Assembly: GCF_030409835.1 (NCBI RefSeq)
Contig: NZ_JAUFQO010000016.1
Span: forward strand, 62,001-126,000
Length of the DNA stretch: 64,000 nt
Direction of reading: 5' to 3'
From: Lutimonas halocynthiae
GTDB taxonomy: Bacteria; Bacteroidota; Bacteroidia; Flavobacteriales; Flavobacteriaceae
This document shows, one piece after another, positions 50,104 to 59,815 of the stretch. The notes under the pieces were generated by a model, which worked only from the letters and a program-made list of their open reading frames with translations, searched no databases and was not told where the DNA came from. Position numbers and translations under genes: made by a program. Every line of letters starts with the position of its first letter. Positions within the stretch are counted from its first letter, which is position 1.

Positions 50104-52953
50104 TTATCTGCTTAAATACATTTTTCTTCTGGAATACAGCTCGTAAAAAGCATCGTCTTTTAGACTGTCTATAAAAAGAATACTTTCACCGGTAGATTTC
50201 ATTTCTGGTCCAAGGTTCTTATTTACATTTGGAAACTTATCGAAAGAGAATACAGGTTGCTTGATTGCAAATCCTTCCAATTGAGGATTAAAATCAAAGT
50301 CTGTAACTTTTTTCTCACCCAGCATTACTTTAGTAGCATAATTCACATAAGGTTCGTTATATGCTTTTGAAATAAAAGGCACCGTTCTGGAAGCCCTTGG
50401 ATTGGCTTCAATGATATACACGGTATCATCTTTAATAGCAAATTGAATATTGATTAAACCTTTGGTTTCTAGCGCTAAAGCGATCTTTTTAGTATGATCT
50501 TTAATTTGCTGCATTACAAACTCACCAAGATTGAAAGGAGGTAAAGTGGCGTTAGAATCCCCAGAGTGAACTCCACAAGGTTCTATATGCTCCATGATAC
50601 CAATGATATACACATTCTCTCCATCACAAATGGCATCCGCTTCAGCTTCAATGGCTCCATCTAGATAATGATCAAGCAGCAAAACGTTGTTTGGAATTTT
50701 TCTTAGGATGTCAATGACATGGCTTTCTAACTCGTCTTTGTTAATAACGATCTTCATGCCTTGTCCTCCCAAAACATAACTAGGTCTTACCAAAATCGGA
50801 AAATCTAATTCATCAGCAATGGCTGCAGCTTCATCTGCAGAAGTGGCTGTTCCAAATTGAGGAAAAGGAATATCTAATTTTGTCAATAATTCAGAAAAAT
50901 GACCCCTGTCTTCAGCAAGATCGAGGGCTTCAAAACTTGTTCCGATAATCTTTATGCCATACTTGCTTAATTTCTCAGCTAACTTAAGTGCCGTTTGCCC
51001 TCCGAGCTGTACGATAACTCCTTCTGGTTTTTCCAACTGGATGATATCCCAAATATGTTCCCAGAATACGGGTTCAAAATACAGTTTATCTGCAATGTCA
51101 AAATCAGTTGAAACTGTTTCTGGATTACAATTAATCATGATTGTTTCATAACCACATTCTTTGGCAGCTAATACGCCATGAACACAGCAGTAATCAAATT
51201 CAATTCCTTGACCAATTCTGTTAGGCCCAGAACCTAAAACAACGATTTTCTTTTTCTTGGTAACGATACTTTCATTTTCGGAATAAGATTTCCCATCAAC
51301 AATCATATCGCTTTCAAAAGTAGAGTAGTAGTAAGGTGTTTCTGCTTTGAATTCAGCCGCACATGTGTCTACCAATTTGAAGACCCTGTTGATATTGAGC
51401 TCTCTTCGTTTCGTATGAACCTGACTTTCCCAACAGCCTATCATATGGGCAATCTGTCTGTCTGCAAATCCTTTTTGCTTGGCTTCTAATAAAAGAGGTT
51501 TAGGTAAGGAATCCAGATTATTATAAGTCGATATTTCTTTTTCTAATAAATGTAATTCCTCGTATTGTCTTAAGAACCACATATCAATTTTTGTGATCTC
51601 ATGAATCCTGTCTAAAGGAATTCCCATTTGAATGGCATCGTAAATAATAAAAACACGATCCCAACTCGCATGTTGTAATTTTTCAATGATCGTATTATAA
51701 TCTTTTATTCCTTTTCCATCTGCACCAAGTCCGTTTCTGCTAATCTCGAGAGATTGCGTAGCCTTGTGAAGTGCTTCTTGAAATGAACGTCCGATACCCA
51801 TTACTTCACCTACTGATTTCATCTGCAGGCCTAATGTACGCTCTGAGCCCTCGAATTTATCAAAATTCCAACGTGGAATTTTTACAATCACATAGTCAAG
51901 CGTTGGTTCAAAAAGTGCTGATGTCGTTTTTGTAATTTGATTATCCAATTCATCTAAACTATACCCAATGGCTAACTTAGACGCAATTTTGGCAATAGGA
52001 TAACCAGTTGCTTTTGATGCTAAAGCCGAAGATCTAGAAACCCGAGGGTTTATTTCAATAGCAATAATATCTTCTTTTTCATCCGGACTCACGGCAAATT
52101 GAACATTACATCCACCTGCAAAATCACCAATTGATCTCATCATGTGAATGGCCATATCACGCATGCGCTGGAATGTAGTATCCGAAAGTGTCATGGCAGG
52201 CGCCACTGTAATGGAGTCACCAGTATGAATTCCCATAGGGTCCATATTCTCGATAGTACAAATGATCACAACATTATCATTTTTGTCGCGAAGCAATTCT
52301 AATTCATACTCTTTCCAACCTAATAAGGCTTTGTCGATCATTACCTCATGAATAGGAGAAATTTCTAATCCACGGCTTAAATGTTCGTCAAAATCTTCTT
52401 TCTTATAAACGATTGAGGCTCCTGCACCTCCTAAAGTATAAGAGGCCCTGATAACCAATGGAAATCCGAATTCCTGAGCAATTTCTTTTCCTTTTAGAAA
52501 TGAGGTGGCTGTTGCCTGAGGCGCCATACCAACTCCAATTTTCAACATAAGTTCGCGAAATTGTTCACGATCTTCAGTAATGTTAATGGCGTTAATATCT
52601 ACTCCAATAAGCTCTACACCAAAATCTTTCCAAATTCCTTTTTCATCCGCTTCAATACATAAGTTTAATGCGGTTTGCCCTCCCATAGTGGGTAATACCG
52701 CATCTATATCGTGTTTTTCGAGAATCTCGATGATAGATTTGGTTGTCAGGGGTTTAAGGTAAATATGATCTGCCATTTGAGGGTCAGTCATGATTGTTGC
52801 CGGGTTGGAATTAATCAAAACAACTTCTATACCTTCTTCACGTAAAGATCTTATTGCTTGGGTTCCTGAATAATCAAATTCACAGGCTTGACCTATAACT
52901 ATTGGACCTGAACCTATGATTAAAATGGATTTTAGGGAATTGTTCTTTGGCAT
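50104..52953 (-). CDS. carB: Carbamoyl-phosphate synthase large subunit, short form
   Basis: 949 aa. Makes carbamoyl phosphate from bicarbonate, glutamine-derived ammonia and ATP. Two ATP-grasp synthetase halves are present: the first begins SILIIGSGPIVIGQACEFDYSGTQA, the second VVLGSGPNRIGQGIEFDYCC. The protein ends shortly after the second ATP-grasp (ILFIDSLKDDAFYELYSRRKMYLSR), so the C-terminal MGS-like allosteric domain of E. coli CarB (~1073 aa) is absent, as is usual in Flavobacteriaceae. No carA lies next to it. Confidence 0.95.
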   Translation of the reverse strand: MPKNNSLKSILIIGSGPIVIGQACEFDYSGTQAIRSLREEGIEVVLINSNPATIMTDPQMADHIYLKPLTTKSIIEILEKHDIDAVLPTMGGQTALNLCIEADEKGIWKDFGVELIGVDINAINITEDREQFRELMLKIGVGMAPQATATSFLKGKEIAQEFGFPLVIRASYTLGGAGASIVYKKEDFDEHLSRGLEISPIHEVMIDKALLGWKEYELELLRDKNDNVVIICTIENMDPMGIHTGDSITVAPAMTLSDTTFQRMRDMAIHMMRSIGDFAGGCNVQFAVSPDEKEDIIAIEINPRVSRSSALASKATGYPIAKIASKLAIGYSLDELDNQITKTTSALFEPTLDYVIVKIPRWNFDKFEGSERTLGLQMKSVGEVMGIGRSFQEALHKATQSLEISRNGLGADGKGIKDYNTIIEKLQHASWDRVFIIYDAIQMGIPLDRIHEITKIDMWFLRQYEELHLLEKEISTYNNLDSLPKPLLLEAKQKGFADRQIAHMIGCWESQVHTKRRELNINRVFKLVDTCAAEFKAETPYYYSTFESDMIVDGKSYSENESIVTKKKKIVVLGSGPNRIGQGIEFDYCCVHGVLAAKECGYETIMINCNPETVSTDFDIADKLYFEPVFWEHIWDIIQLEKPEGVIVQLGGQTALKLAEKLSKYGIKIIGTSFEALDLAEDRGHFSELLTKLDIPFPQFGTATSADEAAAIADELDFPILVRPSYVLGGQGMKIVINKDELESHVIDILRKIPNNVLLLDHYLDGAIEAEADAICDGENVYIIGIMEHIEPCGVHSGDSNATLPPFNLGEFVMQQIKDHTKKIALALETKGLINIQFAIKDDTVYIIEANPRASRTVPFISKAYNEPYVNYATKVMLGEKKVTDFDFNPQLEGFAIKQPVFSFDKFPNVNKNLGPEMKSTGESILFIDSLKDDAFYELYSRRKMYLSR

Positions 52954-53035
52954 GCTTTTATATTTTTTTTGTCAGCTAATTTATTGAAAAGTAATTAATT
53001 ATATAAATATTTTGATGATGTTAAAATTTGGGTAT

Positions 53036-53070
53036 AAAAAAAGGTGTTACTAATAAAAGTAACACCTTTG
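53036..53070 (-). terminator. Rho-independent terminator of rpmH
   Basis: AAAGGTGTTAC (53040-53050) pairs perfectly with GTAACACCTTT (53059-53069) around an 8-base loop. The A-run at 53036-53042 gives a T-run on the minus strand. Confidence 0.88.
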
Positions 53071-53091
53071 ATATATATATGTTTAGACATA

Positions 53092-53250
53092 TTATTTTTT
53101 ATGACCTGGATCAGATGACACTGAAAGTTTAGCTCTTCCCTTGGCTCTTCTTCTAGCCAAAATCTTTCTTCCATTGACACTTGACATCCTTTCACGAAAT
53201 CCGTGTTTGTTTTTTTTCTTTCTATTCGATGGCTGGAACGTTCTTTTCAT
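53092..53250 (-). CDS. rpmH: 50S ribosomal protein L34
   Basis: 52 aa. [21 protein letters not shown] followed by [18 protein letters not shown] is the L34 signature. The C-terminal ~8 residues ([10 protein letters not shown]) extend the usual ~45 aa form, as in other Bacteroidota. The start is the ATG before KRTFQPS. Confidence 0.96.
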   Translation of the reverse strand: MKRTFQPSNRKKKNKHGFRERMSSVNGRKILARRRAKGRAKLSVSSDPGHKK

Positions 53251-53386
53251 TTCTAAATATCTTAATAATTGGGTATAGACCTTTTTTTCTCTAAAAGTCC
53301 GGCAAATATACAAAGGTTTTTAATTCTGACAAGCATGAAATAAAAAAAACAAATAATCATCTGAAGTTTTTAACAATTTAAAAGTG

Positions 53387-53394
53387 TATTTTTG
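53387..53394 (+). promoter_or_regulatory. -7 element of the dienoyl-CoA-reductase-type gene
   Basis: TATTTTTG matches TAnnTTTG, 26 bases before the ATG, with a T-run (53367-53371) about 16 bases upstream at the -33 position. Confidence 0.45.
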
Positions 53395-53419
53395 TTTTAA
53401 AACAAGAAAATTAGAACCT

Positions 53420-54301
53420 ATGGAATATGACAAGCCCATGTTACGGGACAATGCGTTAAAAGGAGAAGTTATTATAGTTACTGGGGGTGGCAGTGGTTTA
53501 GGAAAGGCGATGACCACTTATTTTCTTGAATTAGGAGCGAGTGTTGTGATCAGTTCAAGGAATATGGATAAGTTGTTAACAACAGCGAAAGAACTTGAAG
53601 AAAAAACTGGAGGAACAGTACTTCCAGTGAGTTGTGACGTCAGACATTACGATCAAGTTGAGAATATGTTGGCAACAGCGCTTGAAAAATTCGGTAAAGT
53701 TGATGCCCTAGTTAATAATGCTGCTGGAAATTTTATCAGTCCAACTGAGAGATTGTCTGCAAATGCATTTGACACGATAATTGATATTGTTTTAAAAGGA
53801 TCTAAGAATTGCACGCTCGCACTTGGTAAGCATTGGATTGATACAAAACAAAAACGTTCTACGGTTTTAAATATAGTAACTACTTATGCCTGGACAGGAT
53901 CTGCCTACGTGGTTCCTTCTGCAACAGCTAAAGCAGGTGTTTTAGCCATGACGAGATCATTGGCTGTAGAATGGGCGAAATATGGAATTCGCACCAATGC
54001 AATTGCTCCAGGGCCTTTTCCAACTAAAGGAGCTTGGGATAGATTGTTACCGGGTGAATTGAAGGAAGAATTCGATATGAAGAAAAAAATCCCGGTTGGA
54101 AGATTGGGAGTACATCAGGAGCTTGCTAATCTTGCAGCGTATCTGATTTCTGATTTTTCAGCATTTGTCAACGGAGAAGTTGTCACTATTGATGGAGGAG
54201 AATGGTTAAAGGGCGCAGGAGAATTCAATATGCTTGAAAAAATACCAGAGGAAATGTGGGATATGCTTGAAATGATGATAAGAAGCAAAAAGAGTAAATA
54301 A
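53420..54301 (+). CDS. Short-chain dehydrogenase of the 2,4-dienoyl-CoA reductase type
   Basis: 293 aa SDR with the NAD(P) motif TGGGSGLGKAM (TGGG-x3-GLG), NNAAGNFISP, and the segment YAWTGSAYVVPSATAKAGVLAMTRSLAVEWAKYG. The last matches the active site of eukaryotic-type DECR, in which the Lys is in S-x-A-x-K and the canonical Tyr three residues before it is replaced by Ser. The tail PGPFPTKGAWDRL also fits DECR. It would reduce 2,4-dienoyl-CoA during oxidation of unsaturated fatty acids. An ATG at 53420 is preferred over a TTG at 53384. Confidence 0.85.
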   Translation: MEYDKPMLRDNALKGEVIIVTGGGSGLGKAMTTYFLELGASVVISSRNMDKLLTTAKELEEKTGGTVLPVSCDVRHYDQVENMLATALEKFGKVDALVNNAAGNFISPTERLSANAFDTIIDIVLKGSKNCTLALGKHWIDTKQKRSTVLNIVTTYAWTGSAYVVPSATAKAGVLAMTRSLAVEWAKYGIRTNAIAPGPFPTKGAWDRLLPGELKEEFDMKKKIPVGRLGVHQELANLAAYLISDFSAFVNGEVVTIDGGEWLKGAGEFNMLEKIPEEMWDMLEMMIRSKKSK

Positions 54302-54498
54302 AGCGAATAATATCCACCGTAATTTTTCAGAATATTTATCGAACATTTGCCAGTACATGTTTAGGTTCCAACCTTTTGCATTAAAACAAATATTGTAATA
54401 CGCTTAACTTGTGAATAAGAGGGCTTGTATGTTAAAAACTTCGTTTCATAAGCTCATAAATAATTGTATTTTTACAGCGATTAAAATTCATTATTTGA

Positions 54499-55281
54499 AT
54501 GGGAAAAATTATAGCTATTGCTAATCAAAAAGGAGGCGTTGGTAAAACAACAACAACAGTAAATTTGGCGGCATCCTTAGGGGTCTTAGAGCAAAAAGTA
54601 CTACTGGTTGATGCTGATCCACAAGCTAATGCGACCTCTGGATTAGGAATTGAAGTTGAAAGTGTTGAGAAGGGCACTTATCAGGTGCTCGAACATACCG
54701 TTGGAGCGCGGGAAGCTATAATTAAAACCAATTCACCAAATGTGGATATGATTCCTGCCCATATTGATCTGGTCGCCATTGAGATCGAACTGGTCGATAA
54801 AGAAAGAAGAGAGTATATGCTGAAAACGGCGCTCGATGAAGTTAAAGATGATTATGATTATATTATCATTGATTGTGCGCCATCATTAGGCTTGATAACG
54901 GTCAATGCCTTGACAACAGCTGATTCGGTTATCATACCAATCCAATGTGAGTATTATGCTTTGGAAGGTTTGGGCAAATTATTAAATACGATCAAGAGCA
55001 TACAAAAAATTCATAATCCTGAACTTGAAATAGAAGGCTTATTATTAACGATGTATGATTCGCGATTAAGACTTTCGAATCAGGTTGTTGCTGAAGTGAA
55101 AAAGCATTTTCACAATATGGTATTTAAGACTATTATTCAACGAAATATTAGATTGGGAGAGGCGCCAAGTTTTGGAGAGAGCATTATTTCTTATGATGCA
55201 ACGAGTAGGGGAGCTGTAAATTATATTAATTTGGCTCATGAAATTATAAAAAACAACAGTAACGATGGCCAAAGCGACTAA
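54499..55281 (+). CDS. parA: Chromosome-partitioning ATPase ParA (Soj)
   Basis: 260 aa. The deviant Walker A KGGVGKTTTTVNLA begins at residue 11. The Walker A' DADPQANATSG and Walker B DCAPSLGLITVNAL are present. It acts with ParB and parS in chromosome segregation. The downstream gene parB starts inside its final codons (17-base overlap), so they are coupled. Confidence 0.95.
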   Translation: MGKIIAIANQKGGVGKTTTTVNLAASLGVLEQKVLLVDADPQANATSGLGIEVESVEKGTYQVLEHTVGAREAIIKTNSPNVDMIPAHIDLVAIEIELVDKERREYMLKTALDEVKDDYDYIIIDCAPSLGLITVNALTTADSVIIPIQCEYYALEGLGKLLNTIKSIQKIHNPELEIEGLLLTMYDSRLRLSNQVVAEVKKHFHNMVFKTIIQRNIRLGEAPSFGESIISYDATSRGAVNYINLAHEIIKNNSNDGQSD

Positions 55282-56161
55282 GAAACAGGTTTTAGGAAGG
55301 GGATTATCAGCTTTATTGAGTGATGCCAAGGAAGATATTACATCGATTCAGGATAAAAATGCTGAAAAACTTGTTGGTAGTATCGTTGAGATAGAATTAG
55401 ATGCTATTGAAGTAAATCCTTTTCAGCCAAGAACTAATTTTAACGAAGAAGCGCTTAGAGAGTTAGCAGGTTCGATACGTGAATTAGGAGTAATCCAACC
55501 CATAACTGTAAGAAAATTAGAAGGAAATAAATTTCAGCTGGTTTCAGGTGAAAGAAGGTACAGAGCCTCTAAACTAATTGGGTCTTTGTCGATACCTGCT
55601 TATGTCAGGATTGCGAACGATCAGGAAATGCTGGAAATGGCACTGGTTGAGAACATTCAAAGAAAAGATCTTGATCCGATAGAAGTTGCTTTGTCGTACA
55701 GACAATTAATTGAAGAAGTGAAACTTACACAAGAGCAATTGAGTGTGCGTGTAGGTAAAAATAGATCAACCGTTACCAACTTTTTAAGACTTTTAAAACT
55801 TGATCCTATCATTCAAACTGGAATCAGAGACGGATTCTTAAGTATGGGCCACGGAAGGGCTTTGATCAATATTTATGAGAATGAGGTACAGCTTGAGGTA
55901 TATCAAAAAATAATTAAAGATAAGCTCTCAGTTAGGCAAACTGAACAGTTGGTTAAAAGCGTAAAGGAAGGAAAACCGGTTGAAACTCCTCCAGCAGTTA
56001 AAAAAGAAATACCAGAATATTTAAAACAGGGTATAAAGGAAATGAGTACCTATCTGGGGCACAAAGTTGATGTGAAAGTTTCCGGAAATGAAAAAGGTAA
56101 GATCATTATACCATTTCATTCAGAGGAAGATTTTGCCCGCATCAAAAAATTACTTGAGTAA
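55265..56161 (+). CDS. parB: Chromosome-partitioning protein ParB (Spo0J)
   Basis: 298 aa. The N-terminal CTPase/ParB domain contains IEVNPFQPRTNFNEEALRELAGSIRELGVIQPITVR and the GERRYRASKL box. The central DNA-binding domain is LTQEQLSVRVGKNRSTVTNFLRLLKL. A DNA-binding partner for ParA. The DUF5683 gene begins directly at its stop (TAAATG). No parS consensus was found in this window. Confidence 0.95.
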   Translation: MAKATKKQVLGRGLSALLSDAKEDITSIQDKNAEKLVGSIVEIELDAIEVNPFQPRTNFNEEALRELAGSIRELGVIQPITVRKLEGNKFQLVSGERRYRASKLIGSLSIPAYVRIANDQEMLEMALVENIQRKDLDPIEVALSYRQLIEEVKLTQEQLSVRVGKNRSTVTNFLRLLKLDPIIQTGIRDGFLSMGHGRALINIYENEVQLEVYQKIIKDKLSVRQTEQLVKSVKEGKPVETPPAVKKEIPEYLKQGIKEMSTYLGHKVDVKVSGNEKGKIIIPFHSEEDFARIKKLLE

Positions 56162-56806
56162 ATGCTGCAAAAAGTTATTTATAGCCTAATTATTTGCATT
56201 TTTTGTTGGAATCCATGTCATGCTCAGGAGATTGAGGAGAAACAAAAGGAGGACAAGAAAGAGGTAGTAGCTGGTGAAGTAGTGACTGATGAAGTGGTAG
56301 TTGATGATATGGTTGTTGAAGGCGTTGTTTCCTTAGACTCTCAAACGATTGACCCGCTTTCTCCTGCTACAGCTGCATTTTATTCAACAGTTCTGCCAGG
56401 GCTTGGTCAGGCTTATAATAAGAAATATTGGAAAATCCCTATTGTTTATGCTGCTATTGGTACCGGTGTTTACTTTGTTGTGGACAACCAAAAGGAGTAT
56501 GATCGTTATCAGGAAGCATATAAATTAAGAATATCAGGTAGACCCGATGAATTTGATGGAACAGGAACTAATCCGAACATTAGTGAAGCAGGTCTTATCA
56601 GGGCTCAAGAGGTATTAAAAAAGAACAGAGATCTTGCACTTTTTATAACCATAGGGTTGTATGCTTTGAACATCATTGAAGCGAATGTTGATGCCCATTT
56701 GGATGACAAGGCCTTTAACAGGAATTTATCATGGAAACCATCTTTGTATGTGAATCCTGTAGATAAGAAAACGGTAGCTGGATTAAATTTAAAATTCGAC
56801 TTTTAA
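56162..56806 (+). CDS. DUF5683 family membrane protein
   Basis: 214 aa. A signal peptide (residues 1-21, CHAQ) is followed by a valine/acid-rich stretch (VVAGEVVTDEVVVDDMVVEG), then the DUF5683 core: STVLPGLGQAYNKKYWKIPIVYAAIGTGVYF, QKEYDRYQEAYKLR and a second helix (ALFITIGLYALNIIEANVDAHL). The GLGQ-YN-YWK-P motif is characteristic. Function unknown. It lies in the ParB-DUF5683-dapB run common in Flavobacteriia. Confidence 0.85.
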   Translation: MLQKVIYSLIICIFCWNPCHAQEIEEKQKEDKKEVVAGEVVTDEVVVDDMVVEGVVSLDSQTIDPLSPATAAFYSTVLPGLGQAYNKKYWKIPIVYAAIGTGVYFVVDNQKEYDRYQEAYKLRISGRPDEFDGTGTNPNISEAGLIRAQEVLKKNRDLALFITIGLYALNIIEANVDAHLDDKAFNRNLSWKPSLYVNPVDKKTVAGLNLKFDF

Positions 56807-56823
56807 TAAGAAAGTATAGAGAA

Positions 56824-57522
56824 ATGAAAATTGCATTGTTAGGTTATGGCAGAATGGGAAAGGCCATTGAAGAAATTGCCTTAGAAAGAGGACATGAAAT
56901 TGTCATTAGAAAAGACGTTGATCCAATTGACGTGGATCTAAGTCTTGCCGATGCCGCTATAGATTTTAGTCATCCCGCTGCTGCATTTGATAATATTAAA
57001 GATTGCATTGATAGCAATGTTGCAGTAGTTTCAGGGACAACAGGCTGGCTGGATAGATTCGATGAGATCAAATCATATTGTGAGGCGCATGACGGGGCTT
57101 TTATCTATGCTTCAAATTTTAGTATCGGAGTTAATTTGTTCTTTAATTTGAATGCACATCTGGCAAAAATGATGGAACAGATTAAAGGTTATGACGTTGC
57201 CATGGAAGAGATTCATCATGTTCACAAACTAGATGCGCCCAGTGGTACAGCAATTTCACTGGCAAACGATATTCTCGAAAATTCTGAAAAGAAACAATGG
57301 AATATAGAAACAGCTGATTCGGATGACCTTTTTATTAAAGTAAAAAGAGAAGGTGAAGTACCAGGTACCCATAGCGTATCTTATACATCAGCGATTGATG
57401 CTATAGAAATTAAACATACTGCCTTTAATCGTACCGGATTTGCACTTGGAGCTGTAGTGGCTGCCGAATGGTTGCATGGAAAAAAAGGTGTTTTTAATAT
57501 GAAAGACGTATTGAGTTTATAA
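56824..57522 (+). CDS. dapB: 4-hydroxy-tetrahydrodipicolinate reductase
   Basis: 232 aa. NAD(P)H-dependent step of lysine and diaminopimelate (peptidoglycan) synthesis. N-terminal GYGRMGKAIEE Rossmann motif, then the catalytic and substrate-binding EIHHVHKLDAPSGTAISL and HSVSYTSAIDAIEIKHTAFNR. Slightly shorter than the E. coli enzyme (273 aa) but complete, as in other Flavobacteriia. Confidence 0.96.
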   Translation: MKIALLGYGRMGKAIEEIALERGHEIVIRKDVDPIDVDLSLADAAIDFSHPAAAFDNIKDCIDSNVAVVSGTTGWLDRFDEIKSYCEAHDGAFIYASNFSIGVNLFFNLNAHLAKMMEQIKGYDVAMEEIHHVHKLDAPSGTAISLANDILENSEKKQWNIETADSDDLFIKVKREGEVPGTHSVSYTSAIDAIEIKHTAFNRTGFALGAVVAAEWLHGKKGVFNMKDVLSL

Positions 57523-57602
57523 AATATATCCTTTGAAAAAGGTAACATTTTACAAGACTCTTATACTAATTAAGATAAATAAGAATTAAATATAAAATCA
57601 TT

Positions 57603-59147
57603 ATGACCTTAACACAGTGGTTACTTTTTATACTCATCCTGCAGGTAGTTCATTTTTTGGGAACCTGGAAATTATATGTCAAAGCAGGTAGAAAGGCATG
57701 GGAAGCAATTATTCCCGTATACAATGCAATCGTTTTGATGCAAATAATCAACAGACCAAAATGGTGGGTGATATTGCTATTCATTCCGATTATTAACCTT
57801 TTGATGTTCCCTATAGTTTGGGTTGAAACGATCAGAAGCTTTGGTAAGAACACCACAAAAGATTCATTTCTTGTCGTATTAAGTCTTGGTTTTTACATTT
57901 TTTATGTGAATTATATGGAAGATGTGGCCTATATCAAAGATAGAAGCCTAAAACCGAGAACAGCAACAGGAGAATGGGTGAGTTCAATAGCCTTTGCAGT
58001 TATTGCAGCAACATTGGTGCACACTTATTTTATGCAGCCCTATACTATTCCAACATCATCTTTGGAAAAATCCTTGTTAATTGGAGATTTTCTGTTTGTG
58101 AGTAAGTTCCATTACGGAGCAAGGGTACCGATGACAACTGTTGCGGCACCTATGGTTCATGATACCTTGCCAATTGTTAAAACCAAGAGTTATTTGAAGT
58201 TTCCTCAATTGCCTTATATGCGATTACCAGCCTTGCAAAAGATAAAGCAAAACGATATTGTTGTCTTTAGCTGGCCCGTGGATACCGTTGAGCAATTCTT
58301 TAAAAAGACGAATAGAAAGATTAGAAAACCCATCGATAAAAAATCCAATTATGTGAAACGCTGCGTTGGAATACCTGGTGATTCGCTTGAAATCAGAGAT
58401 GGGTATGTTTATATCAATGGAAAAAAGAATGTATTACCAGATAGAGCGAGATTACAGTTTTTCTATGAAACTGATACAGATGGCAAGGCTTTAAGCGTCA
58501 AGAGTCTGAAGAGTAGATATCACGTTAGAGAAGGAGGTAGGTTACAGGACGGAAATTATATTTTGAATCTCGCTGATGAGGATGCCCAATTGATTTCAAA
58601 GAACCCTACAGTTAAGAGTTTGACCAAACGTTTATCTCCAAAAGGAGAGGCTGAAGATGTATTTCCTAATGTGAGTTCTCTTGACTGGAACCGTGATAAT
58701 TTTGGACCTGTTTATATTCCTGAAGAAGGGAAAACAGTTGCCTTAAATATAGCGTCATTGCCTTTTTACAAGCAAATTATTGTGGAGTATGAAAAAAACA
58801 CACTTCGTGTTGAAAACGGTCAAATTTATCTAAACGGAAGTGCAGAACCGGTGGATACCTATACGTTTAAGCAAAATTATTACTGGATGATGGGTGACAA
58901 CCGCCACAACTCTGAAGATTCAAGATATTGGGGTTATGTACCTTATGATCATGTTGTTGGTAAGCCTGTATTTATTTGGTTTAGTTGGAATTCTGACGGT
59001 CAGGGACTAGATAAAGTCAGATGGGAAAGACTATTCACAACGGTTGGAGGAAGTGGTAAAGCCATATCTTTTTTCTTTCCATTTGTTGGATTGATGTTGG
59101 TTCTTTATGGTTTTAACTGGTTTAGAAAAAGAAAGAAGGCTGCTTAA
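57603..59147 (+). CDS. lepB: Signal peptidase I, Bacteroidota long form
   Basis: 514 aa. The N-terminal ~120 residues carry several membrane helices (LLFILILQVVHFLGTWKLYVK and WWVILLFIPIINLLMFPIVW), an extension not seen in E. coli LepB. The catalytic Ser lies in YTIPTSSLEKSLLIGDFLFVSK and the Lys in SNYVKRCVGIPGDSLEIRDG. The late GDNRHNSEDSRYWGYVP box is canonical. An inserted ~150-residue domain separates the last two boxes. It ends with a membrane helix and a positive tail. It cleaves Sec signal peptides. Confidence 0.95.
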   Translation: MTLTQWLLFILILQVVHFLGTWKLYVKAGRKAWEAIIPVYNAIVLMQIINRPKWWVILLFIPIINLLMFPIVWVETIRSFGKNTTKDSFLVVLSLGFYIFYVNYMEDVAYIKDRSLKPRTATGEWVSSIAFAVIAATLVHTYFMQPYTIPTSSLEKSLLIGDFLFVSKFHYGARVPMTTVAAPMVHDTLPIVKTKSYLKFPQLPYMRLPALQKIKQNDIVVFSWPVDTVEQFFKKTNRKIRKPIDKKSNYVKRCVGIPGDSLEIRDGYVYINGKKNVLPDRARLQFFYETDTDGKALSVKSLKSRYHVREGGRLQDGNYILNLADEDAQLISKNPTVKSLTKRLSPKGEAEDVFPNVSSLDWNRDNFGPVYIPEEGKTVALNIASLPFYKQIIVEYEKNTLRVENGQIYLNGSAEPVDTYTFKQNYYWMMGDNRHNSEDSRYWGYVPYDHVVGKPVFIWFSWNSDGQGLDKVRWERLFTTVGGSGKAISFFFPFVGLMLVLYGFNWFRKRKKAA

Positions 59148-59168
59148 TTCGTATTTTAATTTTTTATT

Positions 59169-59798
59169 TTGCTCGTACAACCAAGCTTTTTTGCCCCAAT
59201 TATCCAATATGTATTGATCGCTGATCAAGAGGAAATTATTTTTGAGAAACAGGATAACTTCCAAAAGCAGACCTATAGAAACAGGTGCTATATTTATGGA
59301 GCAAATGGAAGGCAATTGTTAAGCGTTCCTATTCAGCATTCAAAATCGAATCAAAGGCAAAAAACAAAAGACATTAAGATTGATCATACCTTCGCATGGA
59401 AGAAAAATATCATAAAGTCTCTTGAATCGTCTTACAGGTCATCACCCTATTTTGAATTTTATGAAGATGAACTCATGCAAATATTTGAAAAACCTCATAA
59501 ATTTTTACTGGATTTAAACATGCATTCTTATGAGCTCATCAATGATTGTTTACAGCTGGATCAAAAATTTTCATTTACCAATGATTATATTGATACAAAT
59601 GTAAAAGACAATGATTATAGGTTTTTAGCCAATGCAAGGAAAATGCCTGCTTATGAGCTAAGTTCCTATACTCAGGTGTTTGATGACAAGCATGGTTTTA
59701 TAAGCAATTTGAGTATACTGGATTTGTTATTTAATGAAGGTACAAATGCTCCGGATTACTTAACCTCACATTCAAATTTGACCATAAATAAATTTTAA
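59169..59798 (+). CDS. WbqC-family protein
   Basis: 209 aa, soluble. The family start LVQPSFFAPIIQYVLIADQEEIIFEKQDNFQKQTYRNRCYIYGANGRQLLSVPI is clear, using a TTG codon at 59169. A second block HTFAWKKNIIKSLESSYRSSPYFEFYEDEL follows. WbqC proteins are often in polysaccharide or synteny clusters but their reaction is not established. Twenty-one bases after lepB, so likely the last gene of the parA-lepB run. Confidence 0.88.
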   Translation: MLVQPSFFAPIIQYVLIADQEEIIFEKQDNFQKQTYRNRCYIYGANGRQLLSVPIQHSKSNQRQKTKDIKIDHTFAWKKNIIKSLESSYRSSPYFEFYEDELMQIFEKPHKFLLDLNMHSYELINDCLQLDQKFSFTNDYIDTNVKDNDYRFLANARKMPAYELSSYTQVFDDKHGFISNLSILDLLFNEGTNAPDYLTSHSNLTINKF

Positions 59799-59815
59799 AA
59801 ATTGTTGCATAATTA

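Noticed and set aside
54302-54498. Possible replication origin near parAB
   Set aside because: No dnaA gene and no TTATCCACA-type boxes were found here; parAB alone does not define the origin.
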